The position numbers were made by a program, and so were the translations under genes. Shown here one piece after another: positions 17,391-27,920 of a stretch of 64,000 nucleotides of DNA; position 1 is the first letter of the stretch; the number at the start of each line of letters is the position of its first letter. Below the pieces are notes generated by a model. That model had not been told where the DNA came from. It ran no database searches and saw nothing but the letters and a program-made list of their open reading frames with translations. Source of the DNA: Leptobacterium flavescens (lineage in GTDB: Bacteria; Bacteroidota; Bacteroidia; Flavobacteriales; Flavobacteriaceae); the NCBI RefSeq assembly GCF_010671605.1, contig NZ_JAABOO010000004.1, forward strand, positions 471,304 to 535,303. The letters are read 5' to 3'.

Positions 17391-17807
17391 TCAATTCTGT
17401 TTTTTGGAAAGTTCATCAATGGTAATAGCTTCAAAAAGATAGGATTTTACCAGATCTGCATCAATCTCGCTTAACTTCTTAAAATCCCTCCAATATACCT
17501 GTTTTCTGTTTTCCTTCGACAAAAAACCGATCTCATCTTGTAGCAGATATCCTTTTGTGAAACCCAGACGGACCCCTTCATAAGTCTTTTTCTTTCCCCA
17601 GAGCACAGAGGCAGGCCAGATAAAGCATACATTCGAATATCGTTTGTAGAAAGGCACATTATACGACAGCTTTTCGGTACAATTCGGAAAACATTCCAGG
17701 ATAAGCTTTCTTAAGTAAAGGGTGATTTCCAATTCATCCTGAGGGAGATAGTCGAGGAATTCCTCTACCGACCCAAAACTGACGTTTTGCATTTTTTTTG
17801 CGCTCAT
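17391..17807 (-). CDS. DUF1801 domain protein
   Basis: This 138-aa protein of the YdhG/YjbR-like DUF1801 fold has the typical LRKLILECFPNCTEKLSYNVPFY core and a late VYWRDF segment. It is cytoplasmic and of unknown function. The start may be 17807 (MSAKKMQ) or 17792. It is the first gene of the operon with the GNAT and EEP genes and overlaps nothing on the opposite strand once the next plus-strand gene is started at 17886. Confidence 0.8.
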   Translation of the reverse strand: MSAKKMQNVSFGSVEEFLDYLPQDELEITLYLRKLILECFPNCTEKLSYNVPFYKRYSNVCFIWPASVLWGKKKTYEGVRLGFTKGYLLQDEIGFLSKENRKQVYWRDFKKLSEIDADLVKSYLFEAITIDELSKKQN

Positions 17808-17885
17808 GGATTTAATGGAATACAGATTGTTTCTTCAAAGATAAATTATTGGATTATTAAAATTAAAACAATCATCTTTGTGTTT

Positions 17886-18125
17886 ATGGAAATAGGAAAT
17901 AACAAAGAAGAACTTTTAAAGCTGGCATTTTATAAAATGCCTTTCGGAAAATATAAAGACCGTTATCTGATAGATCTACCCGAAGCTTATCTGACCTGGT
18001 TTCAACTGAAAGGTTACCCCAACGGAAAGCTGGGAGAATACCTGAAATCAACCTATGAGATCAAGATCAACGGCCTAGAACATCTTATCCGTACCATACA
18101 AAAACAATTTCCACAGAACAGATAA
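17886..18125 (+). CDS. DUF3820 family small protein
   Basis: This 79-aa protein matches the DUF3820 pattern: MPFGKYKDRYLIDLPEAYLT followed by WFQLKGYPNGKLGEYL. Relatives are found beside or fused to exonuclease domains and are thought to bind nucleic acid, but no function is settled. The frame is open from 17787, yet MEIGNNKEELL at 17886 is the sensible start because the upstream part overlaps the divergent DUF1801 gene and is not protein-like. Confidence 0.8.
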   Translation: MEIGNNKEELLKLAFYKMPFGKYKDRYLIDLPEAYLTWFQLKGYPNGKLGEYLKSTYEIKINGLEHLIRTIQKQFPQNR

Positions 18126-18250
18126 CAGCTTAGATGAGGTTTCCCTTGTGTTTATCTGCTCTGTATCAAAAACTAAGATTTTCGAAAACCTATTTTCACA
18201 TAATTCATTACAATTAATCCGTAATCTATTCGTACCTTTACGCCCCGTAA

Positions 18251-19933
<1,683 letters not shown>

Positions 19934-20019
19934 CAGACCAAAAGCAATAGTTGAATAAGTATCATTGCATGCTTTTTATGTAATGTCTTATGTTTTAATA
20001 TACGTACTGAACAATAAAT

Positions 20020-21900
20020 ATGGAACAAAAGAAATTTGATTTTAACTCGATAATAGGTTTTGTTTTGATCGGGTTGATCTTGATCTGGTATCTCTACAAC
20101 AATCAGCCTACTCCCGAAGAGCTGGAAGAGCGAAAAGCCCAGCAGGAGCAGGTAGAAAAGGAAAGGAAGGAAGAAGAAAGCAAGAATGCCAGTATAGCCG
20201 ATGTACAGGAAGAAACCCCTGTAGATCTGAGCGATTCTACGGCTTTGGCCAAATATCAAAGTACTTTAGGAGCCTTCGGATATGCCGCAAGCCTGCCTTC
20301 GGCAAAGGATACCTATACGGTACTGGAGAACGATGTACTCTACTTAAAGATCAACAATAAAGGTGGACAGATCGCAGAAGTGAAGATGAAGAATTATGTG
20401 ACCTATGATTCTATTCCGGTTTACCTGGTGAAGGATAACAATGCATCTTTTAACCTGAGTTTCGGAACTACAGATAACAGGACACTAAGTACAAAAGACC
20501 TTTATTTTGAGCCTCAGCTTAGCGAGAATGGAGATACCAAGGTGCTTTCCATGAAGCTGAAAGTTTCTGAGAGCAAATACCTGGAATACCGCTATGAGCT
20601 AAAACCCGGAGATTACCTTCTTGATTTTACGGTAAGATCTCAGGGATTGAACGGTATCCTGAACAGCTCACAACCGGTTAACCTGGACTGGAAATCTAAG
20701 TCTATCAGGCATGCCAAGAGTATTCAGTATGAGAATCGTTATACCAGGCTTACTTATCAGCATGACGGAAAAAAGGTAAATAAATTAAGCCAGGGTGGTG
20801 ATGATAATGAAGAGGAAAAAGATGTGAAATGGATCTCCTATCGTCAACATTTCTTTAGCTCTATCCTGATTGCCGAAACTCCTTTTAAAACTGCAAACTT
20901 AGCATCGCAGAACCTGGTAGAAGAAGAAAGTAAGGAAGCCAAATGGACCAAAGCTTACGCCAGTAGCATTCCGTTGGAACTTAAAGGTGGAGAGCTTAAT
21001 TACAATCTTAACTTGTATTACGGACCGACAGATCTTAAGACATTCAATAAGTATAAGGAGTTAGACCTGGCAGATTCCATTCCCTTCGGATGGGGGATCT
21101 TCGGATGGATCAACAAACATGTGTTTACACCGATGTATAGCTGGTTAAGCGGATTCCTTCCTTATGGTGTGGCTATTATAATTATGACCATCCTTGTGCG
21201 TCTGGCATTATCTCCGGTAACTTATAAATCCTATCTGTCTCAGGCTAAAATGAAGGTTTTACGCCCGGAGATCACAGAGATCAATAATAAGTTCAAGGAT
21301 GAGCCTATGAAAAAGCAGCAGGAAACAATGAAGCTGTACAATAAGGCAGGCGTCAGCCCGATGAGTGGTTGTGTCCCGGCATTGCTGCAGCTACCGATTT
21401 TCTATGCCTTATTCATGTTTTTCCCGACGGCCTTTGCACTTCGTCAGAAGCCATTCCTGTGGGCAGAAGACCTGTCTTCTTATGATGTGGTGGCCAACCT
21501 GCCGTTTAACATCCCGTTTTACGGAGATCACGTGAGTTTATTCCCGATCCTGGCGTCTGTGGCTATCTTTATTTATATGCAGATGACTACGGGTCAGACT
21601 ATGCAAACCCAGCAGCCGGGAATGCCGAATATGAAATTCATCATGTATCTCTCTCCGCTAATGATGTTATTCTTCTTTAACAACTATGCAAGTGGATTGA
21701 GTTTATACTATTTCATCTCTAACCTGATTACCATCTTTATTATGTTAGTGATCAAAAACTACATTATAGATGATGAGAAGATCCATGCTAAAATAGAGGA
21801 GAATAAGAAGAAGCCTAAGAAGAAGAGCAGATTCCAGCAGCGTATGCAGGAAATGATGGAGCAGGCAGAAGCTCAGAAAAAAGCAAGAAACAAAAGATAA
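20020..21900 (+). CDS. yidC: Membrane protein insertase YidC
   Basis: YidC, 626 aa, inserts and folds inner-membrane proteins, alone or with the Sec translocon. It has an N-terminal anchor helix (about 8-24), a large periplasmic domain (about 70-350), and the conserved insertase core from about 360 on, with VAIIIMTILVRLALSPVTYK, AGVSPMSGCVPALLQLPIFY and MMLFFFNNYASGLSLYYF. The C-terminus is long and basic (KKKPKKKSRFQQRM...), as in species where YidC contacts ribosomes. A terminator lies about 30 bp downstream. Confidence 0.98.
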   Translation: MEQKKFDFNSIIGFVLIGLILIWYLYNNQPTPEELEERKAQQEQVEKERKEEESKNASIADVQEETPVDLSDSTALAKYQSTLGAFGYAASLPSAKDTYTVLENDVLYLKINNKGGQIAEVKMKNYVTYDSIPVYLVKDNNASFNLSFGTTDNRTLSTKDLYFEPQLSENGDTKVLSMKLKVSESKYLEYRYELKPGDYLLDFTVRSQGLNGILNSSQPVNLDWKSKSIRHAKSIQYENRYTRLTYQHDGKKVNKLSQGGDDNEEEKDVKWISYRQHFFSSILIAETPFKTANLASQNLVEEESKEAKWTKAYASSIPLELKGGELNYNLNLYYGPTDLKTFNKYKELDLADSIPFGWGIFGWINKHVFTPMYSWLSGFLPYGVAIIIMTILVRLALSPVTYKSYLSQAKMKVLRPEITEINNKFKDEPMKKQQETMKLYNKAGVSPMSGCVPALLQLPIFYALFMFFPTAFALRQKPFLWAEDLSSYDVVANLPFNIPFYGDHVSLFPILASVAIFIYMQMTTGQTMQTQQPGMPNMKFIMYLSPLMMLFFFNNYASGLSLYYFISNLITIFIMLVIKNYIIDDEKIHAKIEENKKKPKKKSRFQQRMQEMMEQAEAQKKARNKR

Positions 21901-21931
21901 GTTAGCTTTAGCAACTTTATCAGATAAAACA

Positions 21932-21968
21932 AGATCTCAGTAAGCGAAAGTTTACTGGGATCTTTTCT
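21932..21968 (+). terminator. yidC terminator
   Basis: AGATCTCAGTAA (21932-21943) pairs with TTACTGGGATCT (21952-21963, one mismatch), followed by TTTCTTTT. Confidence 0.75.
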
Positions 21969-21977
21969 TTTAGGGGT

Positions 21978-22113
21978 ATAAACCACCTCACCTGCTTGAA
22001 TGCAGGTAGCCCTTCTTAAAAAGGAGGGGAATTTTAATGTACACCAATATAAAAAATTCCTTCCCTTAAAGAAGGGAAGATGGCTTTAACGCAGTTAAAG
22101 ACGGAAGGGTTAT
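21978..22113. repeat. Large imperfect palindromic intergenic element
   Basis: Two arms of about 60 bp are imperfect inverted copies. The left arm contains ACCACCTCACCTGC and CTTAAAAAGGAGGGGAATTTT; the right arm contains AAAATTCCTTCCCTTAAAG and GACGGAAGGGTTAT. The arms meet near 22045. Similar cccctcc/ggagggg palindromes are common between genes in Bacteroidota and behave like REP or MITE elements. No ORF is present. Confidence 0.55.
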
Positions 22114-22299
22114 AATAACGAAAGATGTTCTTTTAACTGTGTATTACGAGGAGTATGACGACGAAGTAATCTTTCCAATATATAGTAAGATCGCTTCTCT
22201 ATGTTTGTCTGCCGACAAGACAAGCTCGCGATGGCAGGAGGGTTTATTTCTGTTCGTTTTTGGGTCAAGCCAAAAATGAATGAAAGCAATTCTTTTAGT

Positions 22300-22329
22300 A
22301 CACCCCTAAGGTCCCCTCAAGGGGACAAT
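22300..22329. repeat. 30-bp intergenic repeat, copy 1
   Basis: The stretch holds the palindrome GTCCCCTCAAGGGGAC. It matches 29024-29053 at 29 of 30 positions. The same core appears in many Bacteroidota intergenic regions, to my recollection. Confidence 0.7.
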
Positions 22330-22379
22330 CTTGTAGCCTTAACTTTCATTAAGTCGGAATTATTAACCATATTCACTCT

Positions 22380-22397
22380 GCCTACCGAAAGGTAGGC
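22380..22397. repeat. Short palindrome
   Basis: GCCTACCGAAAGGTAGGC: 7-bp arms around a CGAA-type loop. It is one of a series of intergenic palindromes in this spacer and is not followed by a T tract. Confidence 0.5.
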
Positions 22398-22456
22398 TGG
22401 GATGAGGGATTTTATCGAATCAATAATGAAAATTGGAAGAATGCCCTCACCTTAAT

Positions 22457-22475
22457 CCTCTCCAAGGGGGAGAGG
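22457..22475. repeat. Short palindrome
   Basis: CCTCTCC-AAGGG-GGAGAGG, preceded by CCCTCACCTTAAT. It is another member of the intergenic palindrome cluster. Confidence 0.5.
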
Positions 22476-22510
22476 AAACTATATATCTAAACAAGAACCT
22501 TCTCTAAATA

Positions 22511-22543
22511 AAAAAAGCATCCGGGGCAAGGATGCTTTTTTAT
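22511..22543. terminator. Terminator-like hairpin
   Basis: AAAAAAGCATCC, loop GGGGCAA, GGATGCTTTTTTAT. A and T tracts flank the stem, but no gene ends nearby; it may be a relic of a lost gene or a second stop for yidC transcripts. Confidence 0.6.
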
Positions 22544-22547
22544 TTTG

Positions 22548-23008
22548 CTATACGAATATAGCGCTCGTCTTAATTGTGTGGCATGAGGCTAACTATTAAA
22601 TAGTACTTTCATACCGCCAAAATGGTCATATGTAAATCGGTAACCCGCCCCCAAGGAAAAAAAAACTTAATCGGTTTTCCCTGGGAGCGAAATATTTTGA
22701 GGAGTATCTTTTACCACAATAGGTTGTGGCCTAAGTTCTTTAGAAGAGAAAAAACTTAAGATACTATTATAGAGTCTTCGTAAAAATTTTAATGTGGAAT
22801 TACTGGGGTAGTAAGTTCTCATAGTCGTAGGTTATTTAATTTTTTAAGGCAAGACGAATCTATATATTCGCTCCATACCGACAAAAAACTTCCGAGCAAA
22901 TGCACGATCTTTTCTATGAACGGTAAATTTTGACCTCAAAATCTAAATAAAATGCTAAAATGGACCCCTGTGTTCCGAGCTGATTTTTTATAAAATATAT
23001 TCGTATAG
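22548..23008. other. Gene-free segment bounded by 13-bp inverted repeats
   Basis: CTATACGAATATA at 22548-22560 is exactly inverted at 22996-23008. The 461-bp segment has no ORF of note and none of the palindromes found to its left. Near its right end it holds repeated TTTTGACCTCAAAA and AAAATGGACCCC blocks, which recall the multiply repeated termini of some IS21-type elements. It may be a decayed mobile element; chance is not excluded because the DNA is AT-rich. Confidence 0.3.
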
Positions 23009-23072
23009 TTTAAAACAATCGATGGCATAGTAAATACCAATGAGAGAAGAAGCGTAGCTTATATTGATTTTG

Positions 23073-23080
23073 TAAATTTG
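23073..23080 (+). promoter_or_regulatory. Possible -7 box of mnmA
   Basis: TAAATTTG matches TAnnTTTG, 35 bp before the mnmA start. No -33 TTG is found at the right distance. Confidence 0.35.
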
Positions 23081-23114
23081 CAGTTGAAAAAAATTGCGAG
23101 AATAAGTATAACTG

Positions 23115-24302
23115 ATGAAAAGAGTAGTTGTTGGTTTATCGGGAGGAGTAGATTCCAGTGTCACAGCCTATTTGCTGAAAGAGCAGGGCTATGAGGTAAT
23201 TGGCCTGTTCATGAAGAACTGGCATGACGATTCTGTGACCATTTCCAATGAATGTCCCTGGCTGGAAGACAGCAATGATGCAATGATCGTTGCCGAGAAA
23301 CTAGGTATTCCCTTTCAGACGGTAGACCTGAGTGAAGAATACAAAGAACGTATTGTAGATTATATGTTTAATGAATACGAAAGGGGGAGAACACCCAACC
23401 CGGACGTACTTTGTAACCGGGAGATCAAATTTGACGTATTCATGAAGATCGCTTTAAGCCTGGGTGCCGACTATGTGGCTACCGGACATTATTGCAGGAA
23501 GGGAGAGATAGAGAAAGATGGTAAAAAAGTATATCAGCTGCTTGCCGGAAAGGATTCTAATAAAGATCAGTCCTATTTCCTGTGTCAGCTTTCTCAGGAA
23601 CAGTTGAGCAAAACACTTTTTCCTATTGGAGAGTTGACCAAACCGGAAGTAAGGGAGATCGCTACCGAACAGGGATTGGTAACGGCAGATAAAAAGGACT
23701 CACAAGGATTGTGTTTTATCGGGAAGGTCCGTCTACCGGAATTCCTTCAGCAGAAATTAAAACCGAAAGAAGGAGATATTGTTGAGGTCCCATCCGGGAA
23801 TCTCCATTATCAGAGAAATATCCCTGTATTTGATTCCAAAGAGGCAGAGCTGGCTTTCTTTGCAGAAAAATTCAGCTATTCCCCGGAAGACGGAAAAGTG
23901 GTTGGAAAGCACCAGGGAGCCCACTACTTTACCAAAGGACAACGTAAGGGACTTAATGTTGGAGGTACCGTAGAACCTTTGTTTGTTATAGATACCGATG
24001 TAGATGAGAATATCATCTATACCGGCCAGGGAAAGGAACATCCGGGATTGTTCAGGAGAACGATCTTCGTTAATAATGATGAACTGCACTGGATACGTGA
24101 AGACCTGCAGTTAAATGAAGATGAATCCATGAACGTAAAGGCCCGTATTCGTTACAGGCAGCCTTTACAGGATGCAGTATTGTACAGAGTGAGTTCGGGA
24201 ATGTATATAGATTTTAAAACTCCGCAAAGCGCCATTACCGAAGGGCAGTTTGTAGCCTGGTATCAGGATGACGAACTGGTAGGTTCGGGCGTTATTTCAT
24301 AA
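23115..24302 (+). CDS. mnmA: tRNA-specific 2-thiouridylase MnmA
   Basis: MnmA, 395 aa, adds sulfur to uridine 34 of the Lys, Glu and Gln tRNAs, which helps decoding. The PP-loop SGGVDSSV lies near residue 9-16. The two catalytic cysteines are C100 in [12 protein letters not shown] and C200 in [10 protein letters not shown]. The C-terminal beta-barrel with GLNVGG and ARIRYRQ is present. Some Bacteroidota carry a second MnmA-like protein; this copy has all key residues. Nitronate monooxygenase follows 12 bp later on the same strand. Confidence 0.96.
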   Translation: MKRVVVGLSGGVDSSVTAYLLKEQGYEVIGLFMKNWHDDSVTISNECPWLEDSNDAMIVAEKLGIPFQTVDLSEEYKERIVDYMFNEYERGRTPNPDVLCNREIKFDVFMKIALSLGADYVATGHYCRKGEIEKDGKKVYQLLAGKDSNKDQSYFLCQLSQEQLSKTLFPIGELTKPEVREIATEQGLVTADKKDSQGLCFIGKVRLPEFLQQKLKPKEGDIVEVPSGNLHYQRNIPVFDSKEAELAFFAEKFSYSPEDGKVVGKHQGAHYFTKGQRKGLNVGGTVEPLFVIDTDVDENIIYTGQGKEHPGLFRRTIFVNNDELHWIREDLQLNEDESMNVKARIRYRQPLQDAVLYRVSSGMYIDFKTPQSAITEGQFVAWYQDDELVGSGVIS

Positions 24303-24314
24303 TAAAAAATATAG

Positions 24315-25256
24315 ATGCAAAACAAGATCACAGAACTTTTCGGCACCAAATATCCTATTGTACAAGCAGGGATGATCTGGGCCAGCGGCTGGCGATTGGC
24401 CTCTGCCGCTTCCAATTCAGGAATTTTAGGACTCATCGGAGCAGGCTCCATGTACCCGGAGGTACTGCGAGAGCATATTCAGAAATGTAAAAAAGCCACC
24501 GATAAACCCTTTGGGGTAAATGTTCCTATGCTATATCCCGATATCGATAAGATCATGGATATTATTGTGGAGGAAGGTGTAAAGATCGTTTTTACATCAG
24601 CAGGAAATCCTAAAACATGGACCTCCTGGTTAAAGGAACGCGGTATTACCGTGGTTCATGTGGTAAGTAGCGTGAAGTTTGCATTAAAAGCTCAGGATGC
24701 AGGAGTTGATGCGGTGGTGGCCGAAGGCTTTGAGGCCGGCGGACATAACGGAAGGGAAGAGACCACTACTTTTACCTTAATTCCTATGGTAAAGGAGAAA
24801 CTGTCTATTCCTTTAATTGCTGCCGGAGGAATTGCCACCGGAAGGGGAATGCTTGCTGCCATGGTACTCGGAGCAGATGCCGTTCAGGTAGGAAGTCGTT
24901 TTGTGGCTTCAGAAGAAGCATCCTCACATATTAACTTCAAGCAGAAAGTAGTAGATGCCAAAGAAGGGGATACACAGTTAACCCTGAAAGAACTGGCTCC
25001 CGTACGTATGCTTAAAAATAAATTCTTTGATGACCTTCAGGAGTTGTATTCAAAGGGCCCGAGTGTAGACGAATTAAAAGAACTGCTGGGAAGAGCAAGA
25101 GCCAAGCGAGGGATGTTTGAAGGTGACCTGGTAGAAGGAGAACTGGAAATCGGACAGATTGCAGGACTGATCAATGAGATTAAACCGGTATCGGAAATCG
25201 TTGAGGAAATGATCTCCGAATTCGAAAAGACCAAAAGCGAAAGCCTGAACTTTTAG
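24315..25256 (+). CDS. Nitronate monooxygenase family flavoprotein
   Basis: This 313-aa FMN-dependent TIM-barrel enzyme of the NMO/2-nitropropane dioxygenase family oxidises nitronates such as propionate 3-nitronate. QAGMIWASGWRLASAAS lies at the N-terminus, the catalytic His in EGFEAGGHNGREE, and the FMN phosphate-binding loops in AAGGIATGRG and VQVGSRFVASEEA. Related proteins include FabK enoyl reductases, so the exact reaction is open. It is probably co-transcribed with mnmA (12-bp gap). Its stop codon overlaps the stop of the convergent MFS gene. Confidence 0.85.
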   Translation: MQNKITELFGTKYPIVQAGMIWASGWRLASAASNSGILGLIGAGSMYPEVLREHIQKCKKATDKPFGVNVPMLYPDIDKIMDIIVEEGVKIVFTSAGNPKTWTSWLKERGITVVHVVSSVKFALKAQDAGVDAVVAEGFEAGGHNGREETTTFTLIPMVKEKLSIPLIAAGGIATGRGMLAAMVLGADAVQVGSRFVASEEASSHINFKQKVVDAKEGDTQLTLKELAPVRMLKNKFFDDLQELYSKGPSVDELKELLGRARAKRGMFEGDLVEGELEIGQIAGLINEIKPVSEIVEEMISEFEKTKSESLNF

Positions 25257-26428
25257 GAACGACTCTTTCGGTAGAGGGATAAAAGTCCGAATAAAGGACC
25301 GATAAACAGAATAACAAAGATATAGTGAGCATTGGTTTCATTTATCAGTGAGTTGAGTAGTTGTATACTAACTATAGTGATGGAAAAACCTATGCAGTTA
25401 ACGATGGTAAGGGCCGTACCTTTAATCTCCGGACTTGCACTCTGAGCCACCAGGGTAGAGAACAGGGGAGAATCTGCAATAACTACCATTCCCCAGAATA
25501 ATAGGAAGATAATAAGAAGCCACAGTGAGGCCTGCTCAAGTAGGAGCGGGGACATAAGGCAACAAATACCGGAAAGCAGTAATGCGGTAGCAGCAGTCTT
25601 TTTTACTCCCTTTTTTTCTGAAATATATCCACCTATAACACAAGCCAGTCCGCCGATGGCAATGATAAGGAATGACCACAGGGGAATATTGAGATTGATT
25701 TCGGGATGTATTTTGAGGTAATTGGTTAAAATGACCGGAACAAACACCCAGAAGGCATAGAGTTCCCACATATGTCCAAAATATCCGAAAGCTGCTTTTT
25801 TAAAGGGAGGGTTTTTAAAGATCCTGTAAATAGCGGAAAGGTCCAGTTTCTTTCCGGCCTTTCTGTACGGACCATCCGGTACCAGGCCTAAAATAATAAA
25901 GCCGCCGGAAAGGCATAATAAAGAGGTGCCTTTTATGACCATTCTCCACGGAAGGTTACCACCAATACTTTTTAAAAGATGAGGAAAAGCGGTCCCTAAA
26001 ACCAGGGCACCCACCAGAAATCCAAGTGCTTTTCCCAGGCCTTTTTCATAATAATCGGCTGCGATTTTCATTCCTACCGGATAAATTCCCGCAAGGAAGA
26101 AACCGGTAAGAAAGCGAAGACTTAGAATGGTTGTCAGGCTCTGTCCTTCAATAACGATCAGGAAGTTTGCCAGGGCTCCGAAAACCGCACTCAGAAAAAA
26201 GACCCTGGACGGTGGAAAACGATCAGCCAGGTTTAAGAGTGCATAACTTAATGTTCCGCTGATAAAACCAAACTGAACAGCCGAAATTATATGCCCGAGG
26301 TCTTTCTCCGAAAGCTGGTAGTCGACGATGAGGTTCGATATGACCGCATTTCCTGCAAACCAGAGTGAGGTACAGAAAAACTGGGCAATAATAATAGCAG
26401 GAAGAATATATAAAGGCCTTTCTCTCAT
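25253..26428 (-). CDS. Major facilitator superfamily transporter
   Basis: This 391-aa inner-membrane transporter has about 12 hydrophobic helices. An MFS-type loop NLADRFPPSRVFF lies between helices 2 and 3, and a second-half counterpart GGYISEKKGVKKTA. The substrate is unknown. It is the last gene of a VOC-nudK-MFS operon on the minus strand, 3 bp after the nudK stop. Its own stop overlaps the nitronate monooxygenase stop by four bases, so the two convergent transcripts overlap. Confidence 0.88.
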   Translation of the reverse strand: MRERPLYILPAIIIAQFFCTSLWFAGNAVISNLIVDYQLSEKDLGHIISAVQFGFISGTLSYALLNLADRFPPSRVFFLSAVFGALANFLIVIEGQSLTTILSLRFLTGFFLAGIYPVGMKIAADYYEKGLGKALGFLVGALVLGTAFPHLLKSIGGNLPWRMVIKGTSLLCLSGGFIILGLVPDGPYRKAGKKLDLSAIYRIFKNPPFKKAAFGYFGHMWELYAFWVFVPVILTNYLKIHPEINLNIPLWSFLIIAIGGLACVIGGYISEKKGVKKTAATALLLSGICCLMSPLLLEQASLWLLIIFLLFWGMVVIADSPLFSTLVAQSASPEIKGTALTIVNCIGFSITIVSIQLLNSLINETNAHYIFVILFIGPLFGLLSLYRKSRS

Positions 26429-26431
26429 TTG

Positions 26432-27019
26432 TTATTGCTCCATTAATTTATTGATCTGCGCATATTGCAGCAGCATAATGGTTTTGGCGTCTTTGATAGT
26501 TCCTTTTCTGATCATTTCCAGGCTTTCGGTAAAATCCATTTCAATCACTTCAATATCTTCATGCTCGTCGGGATGTCCTCCACCTTGTCCCACTTTCATT
26601 TCTGCTTCGTATTCGGCGATAAAAAAATGCAGGATCTCGGTAACCGATCCGGGAGACATATAGGATTCGAATACTTTTTCTATCCTGCTTACCCGATAAC
26701 CTGTTTCTTCTTCTGTTTCCCTTTTGATAGCATCTGCCGGATGATCGTTATCCAGCAGGCCGGCAGGTAATTCGATCATCATACCGTCTTCATTGCCGTT
26801 TATATAGGTAGGCATTCTGAACTGACGGGTAAGGATAACGGTTTTATGTTCTTTATTGTATAGAAGGATCACCGCTCCGTTACCCCTGTCATAGGCTTCC
26901 CGGTTCTGGTTTTGCCAGCTGCCGTCGGGTAGCTGATAATCAAAATTCACCTTTTTTAAGGTGTACCAGTTATCGGAGAGGATATCTATCTTTTTTATTT
27001 TGACCTGCTTGTTCTGCAT
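26432..27019 (-). CDS. nudK: GDP-mannose pyrophosphatase NudK-like Nudix hydrolase
   Basis: This 195-aa Nudix enzyme closely follows E. coli NudK (191 aa) as I recall it: RQFRMPTYINGNE, AGLLDNDHPADAIKRE, YMSPGSVTEILHFFIAEY and EDIEVIEMDFTESLEMI. NudK splits GDP-mannose into GMP and mannose 1-phosphate. The Nudix box reads GLLDNDHPADAIKRETEEET; the metal-binding EE pair is intact, but the position after LLDND, usually Glu, is His. It lies 5 bp after the VOC gene and 3 bp before the MFS gene. ADP-ribose pyrophosphatase is the main alternative. Confidence 0.85.
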   Translation of the reverse strand: MQNKQVKIKKIDILSDNWYTLKKVNFDYQLPDGSWQNQNREAYDRGNGAVILLYNKEHKTVILTRQFRMPTYINGNEDGMMIELPAGLLDNDHPADAIKRETEEETGYRVSRIEKVFESYMSPGSVTEILHFFIAEYEAEMKVGQGGGHPDEHEDIEVIEMDFTESLEMIRKGTIKDAKTIMLLQYAQINKLMEQ

Positions 27020-27024
27020 GATAT

Positions 27025-27462
27025 TTACTTACCATTGATCTCAATCCAATAACCGTCGGGATCTTGCAGATATATCTGCCTTACACCATCGGGCCTTGGG
27101 TTAGTCGCATTTAGTTTCCCAAACCAATTTTTGTATTGAATATTTTTTTTGCTCAGATGTTTTCTGAAGGCATCCAGGTCATTAACCGAAAGTGCAAAAT
27201 GAACCCCCTGATGATGACTGATGGAATTCTCTTTGTCTTCAATGATATGTAACTGGGTACTTCCTCCCATAGAAAACCATCGTATGTGTTCCATTTGAGT
27301 GGCATCTTCAATTTCTTCCAGGAAAAGAACATCCGTGTAGAAGGAAACGCTTTCTTTCAGATCCTGTGTCAGAATGGCGAGATGATCGAATTTTAAAGTC
27401 TGTTTTTGCCCATAACAAAGGCATTGAATAAAAATAATGGCGGTAATAAGAATATGTTTCAT
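27025..27462 (-). CDS. Secreted VOC (glyoxalase-fold) protein
   Basis: This 145-aa protein has a signal peptide (MKHILITAIIFIQCLCYG) and a single vicinal-oxygen-chelate domain. Likely metal ligands are the His in KFDHLAIL, a His in GVHFALSV and the Glu in GYWIEING. Export is unusual for the fold but occurs in flavobacteria. Substrate unknown. It is the first gene of the operon with nudK and the MFS transporter. Confidence 0.8.
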   Translation of the reverse strand: MKHILITAIIFIQCLCYGQKQTLKFDHLAILTQDLKESVSFYTDVLFLEEIEDATQMEHIRWFSMGGSTQLHIIEDKENSISHHQGVHFALSVNDLDAFRKHLSKKNIQYKNWFGKLNATNPRPDGVRQIYLQDPDGYWIEINGK

Positions 27463-27536
27463 TTTTTAAATAATATGTGCTTTCAAGATACTATAATTAG
27501 TAACTTTAGCATAATATATTTTAAAATTTAGGTAAG

Positions 27537-27920
27537 ATGGAAAAGGCCAGAGGTTACTTTCAGGAGATCCACCCTGTACTTCCCGTTCAGGATGTGGTGA
27601 CCGCTCTTCGTTTTTATGTAGAAAAGCTAGGATTCAATGTTGCTTTTGCTGATGATGAAAAAGAACCTACCTATGCCGCTGTGAAGAGAGATAATATTGA
27701 GATCCATCTGCAGTGGCACGACGCGAAAGAGTGGGAGGTGGCTGTAGACCGGCCCATGCTGCGCTTTGTTGTTCAGAATATCGAAGGCCTTTTTGATGAG
27801 TATAAAGACAAGGATGTCTTTCACGAAAGAACGGCATTAAAGGAAACTCCCTGGGGTACCCGGGAATTTGCTTTCTACGACCCGTACAAGAACGGACTCA
27901 CTTTTTATCACGATCTGTAG
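27537..27920 (+). CDS. VOC family protein (bleomycin-resistance-like)
   Basis: This 127-aa cytoplasmic VOC protein has the two-module fold: IHPVLPVQDVVTALRFYVEK and, later, TREFAFYDPYKNGLTFYHDL. The N-terminal half resembles bleomycin-binding and glyoxalase-like proteins, but metal ligands are incomplete, so it may bind rather than convert its ligand. It is divergent from the secreted VOC gene. Its last 23 bp overlap the 3' end of the convergent DUF6090 gene. Confidence 0.8.
   Translation: MEKARGYFQEIHPVLPVQDVVTALRFYVEKLGFNVAFADDEKEPTYAAVKRDNIEIHLQWHDAKEWEVAVDRPMLRFVVQNIEGLFDEYKDKDVFHERTALKETPWGTREFAFYDPYKNGLTFYHDL

Noticed and set aside
22201..22395. 64-codon ORF in the intergenic palindrome cluster
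   Set aside because: Its translation includes TPLRSPQGDN, which comes from the 30-bp intergenic repeat; the other repeat copy gives TPLKSPQGDN. No domain, start context or promoter supports a gene.
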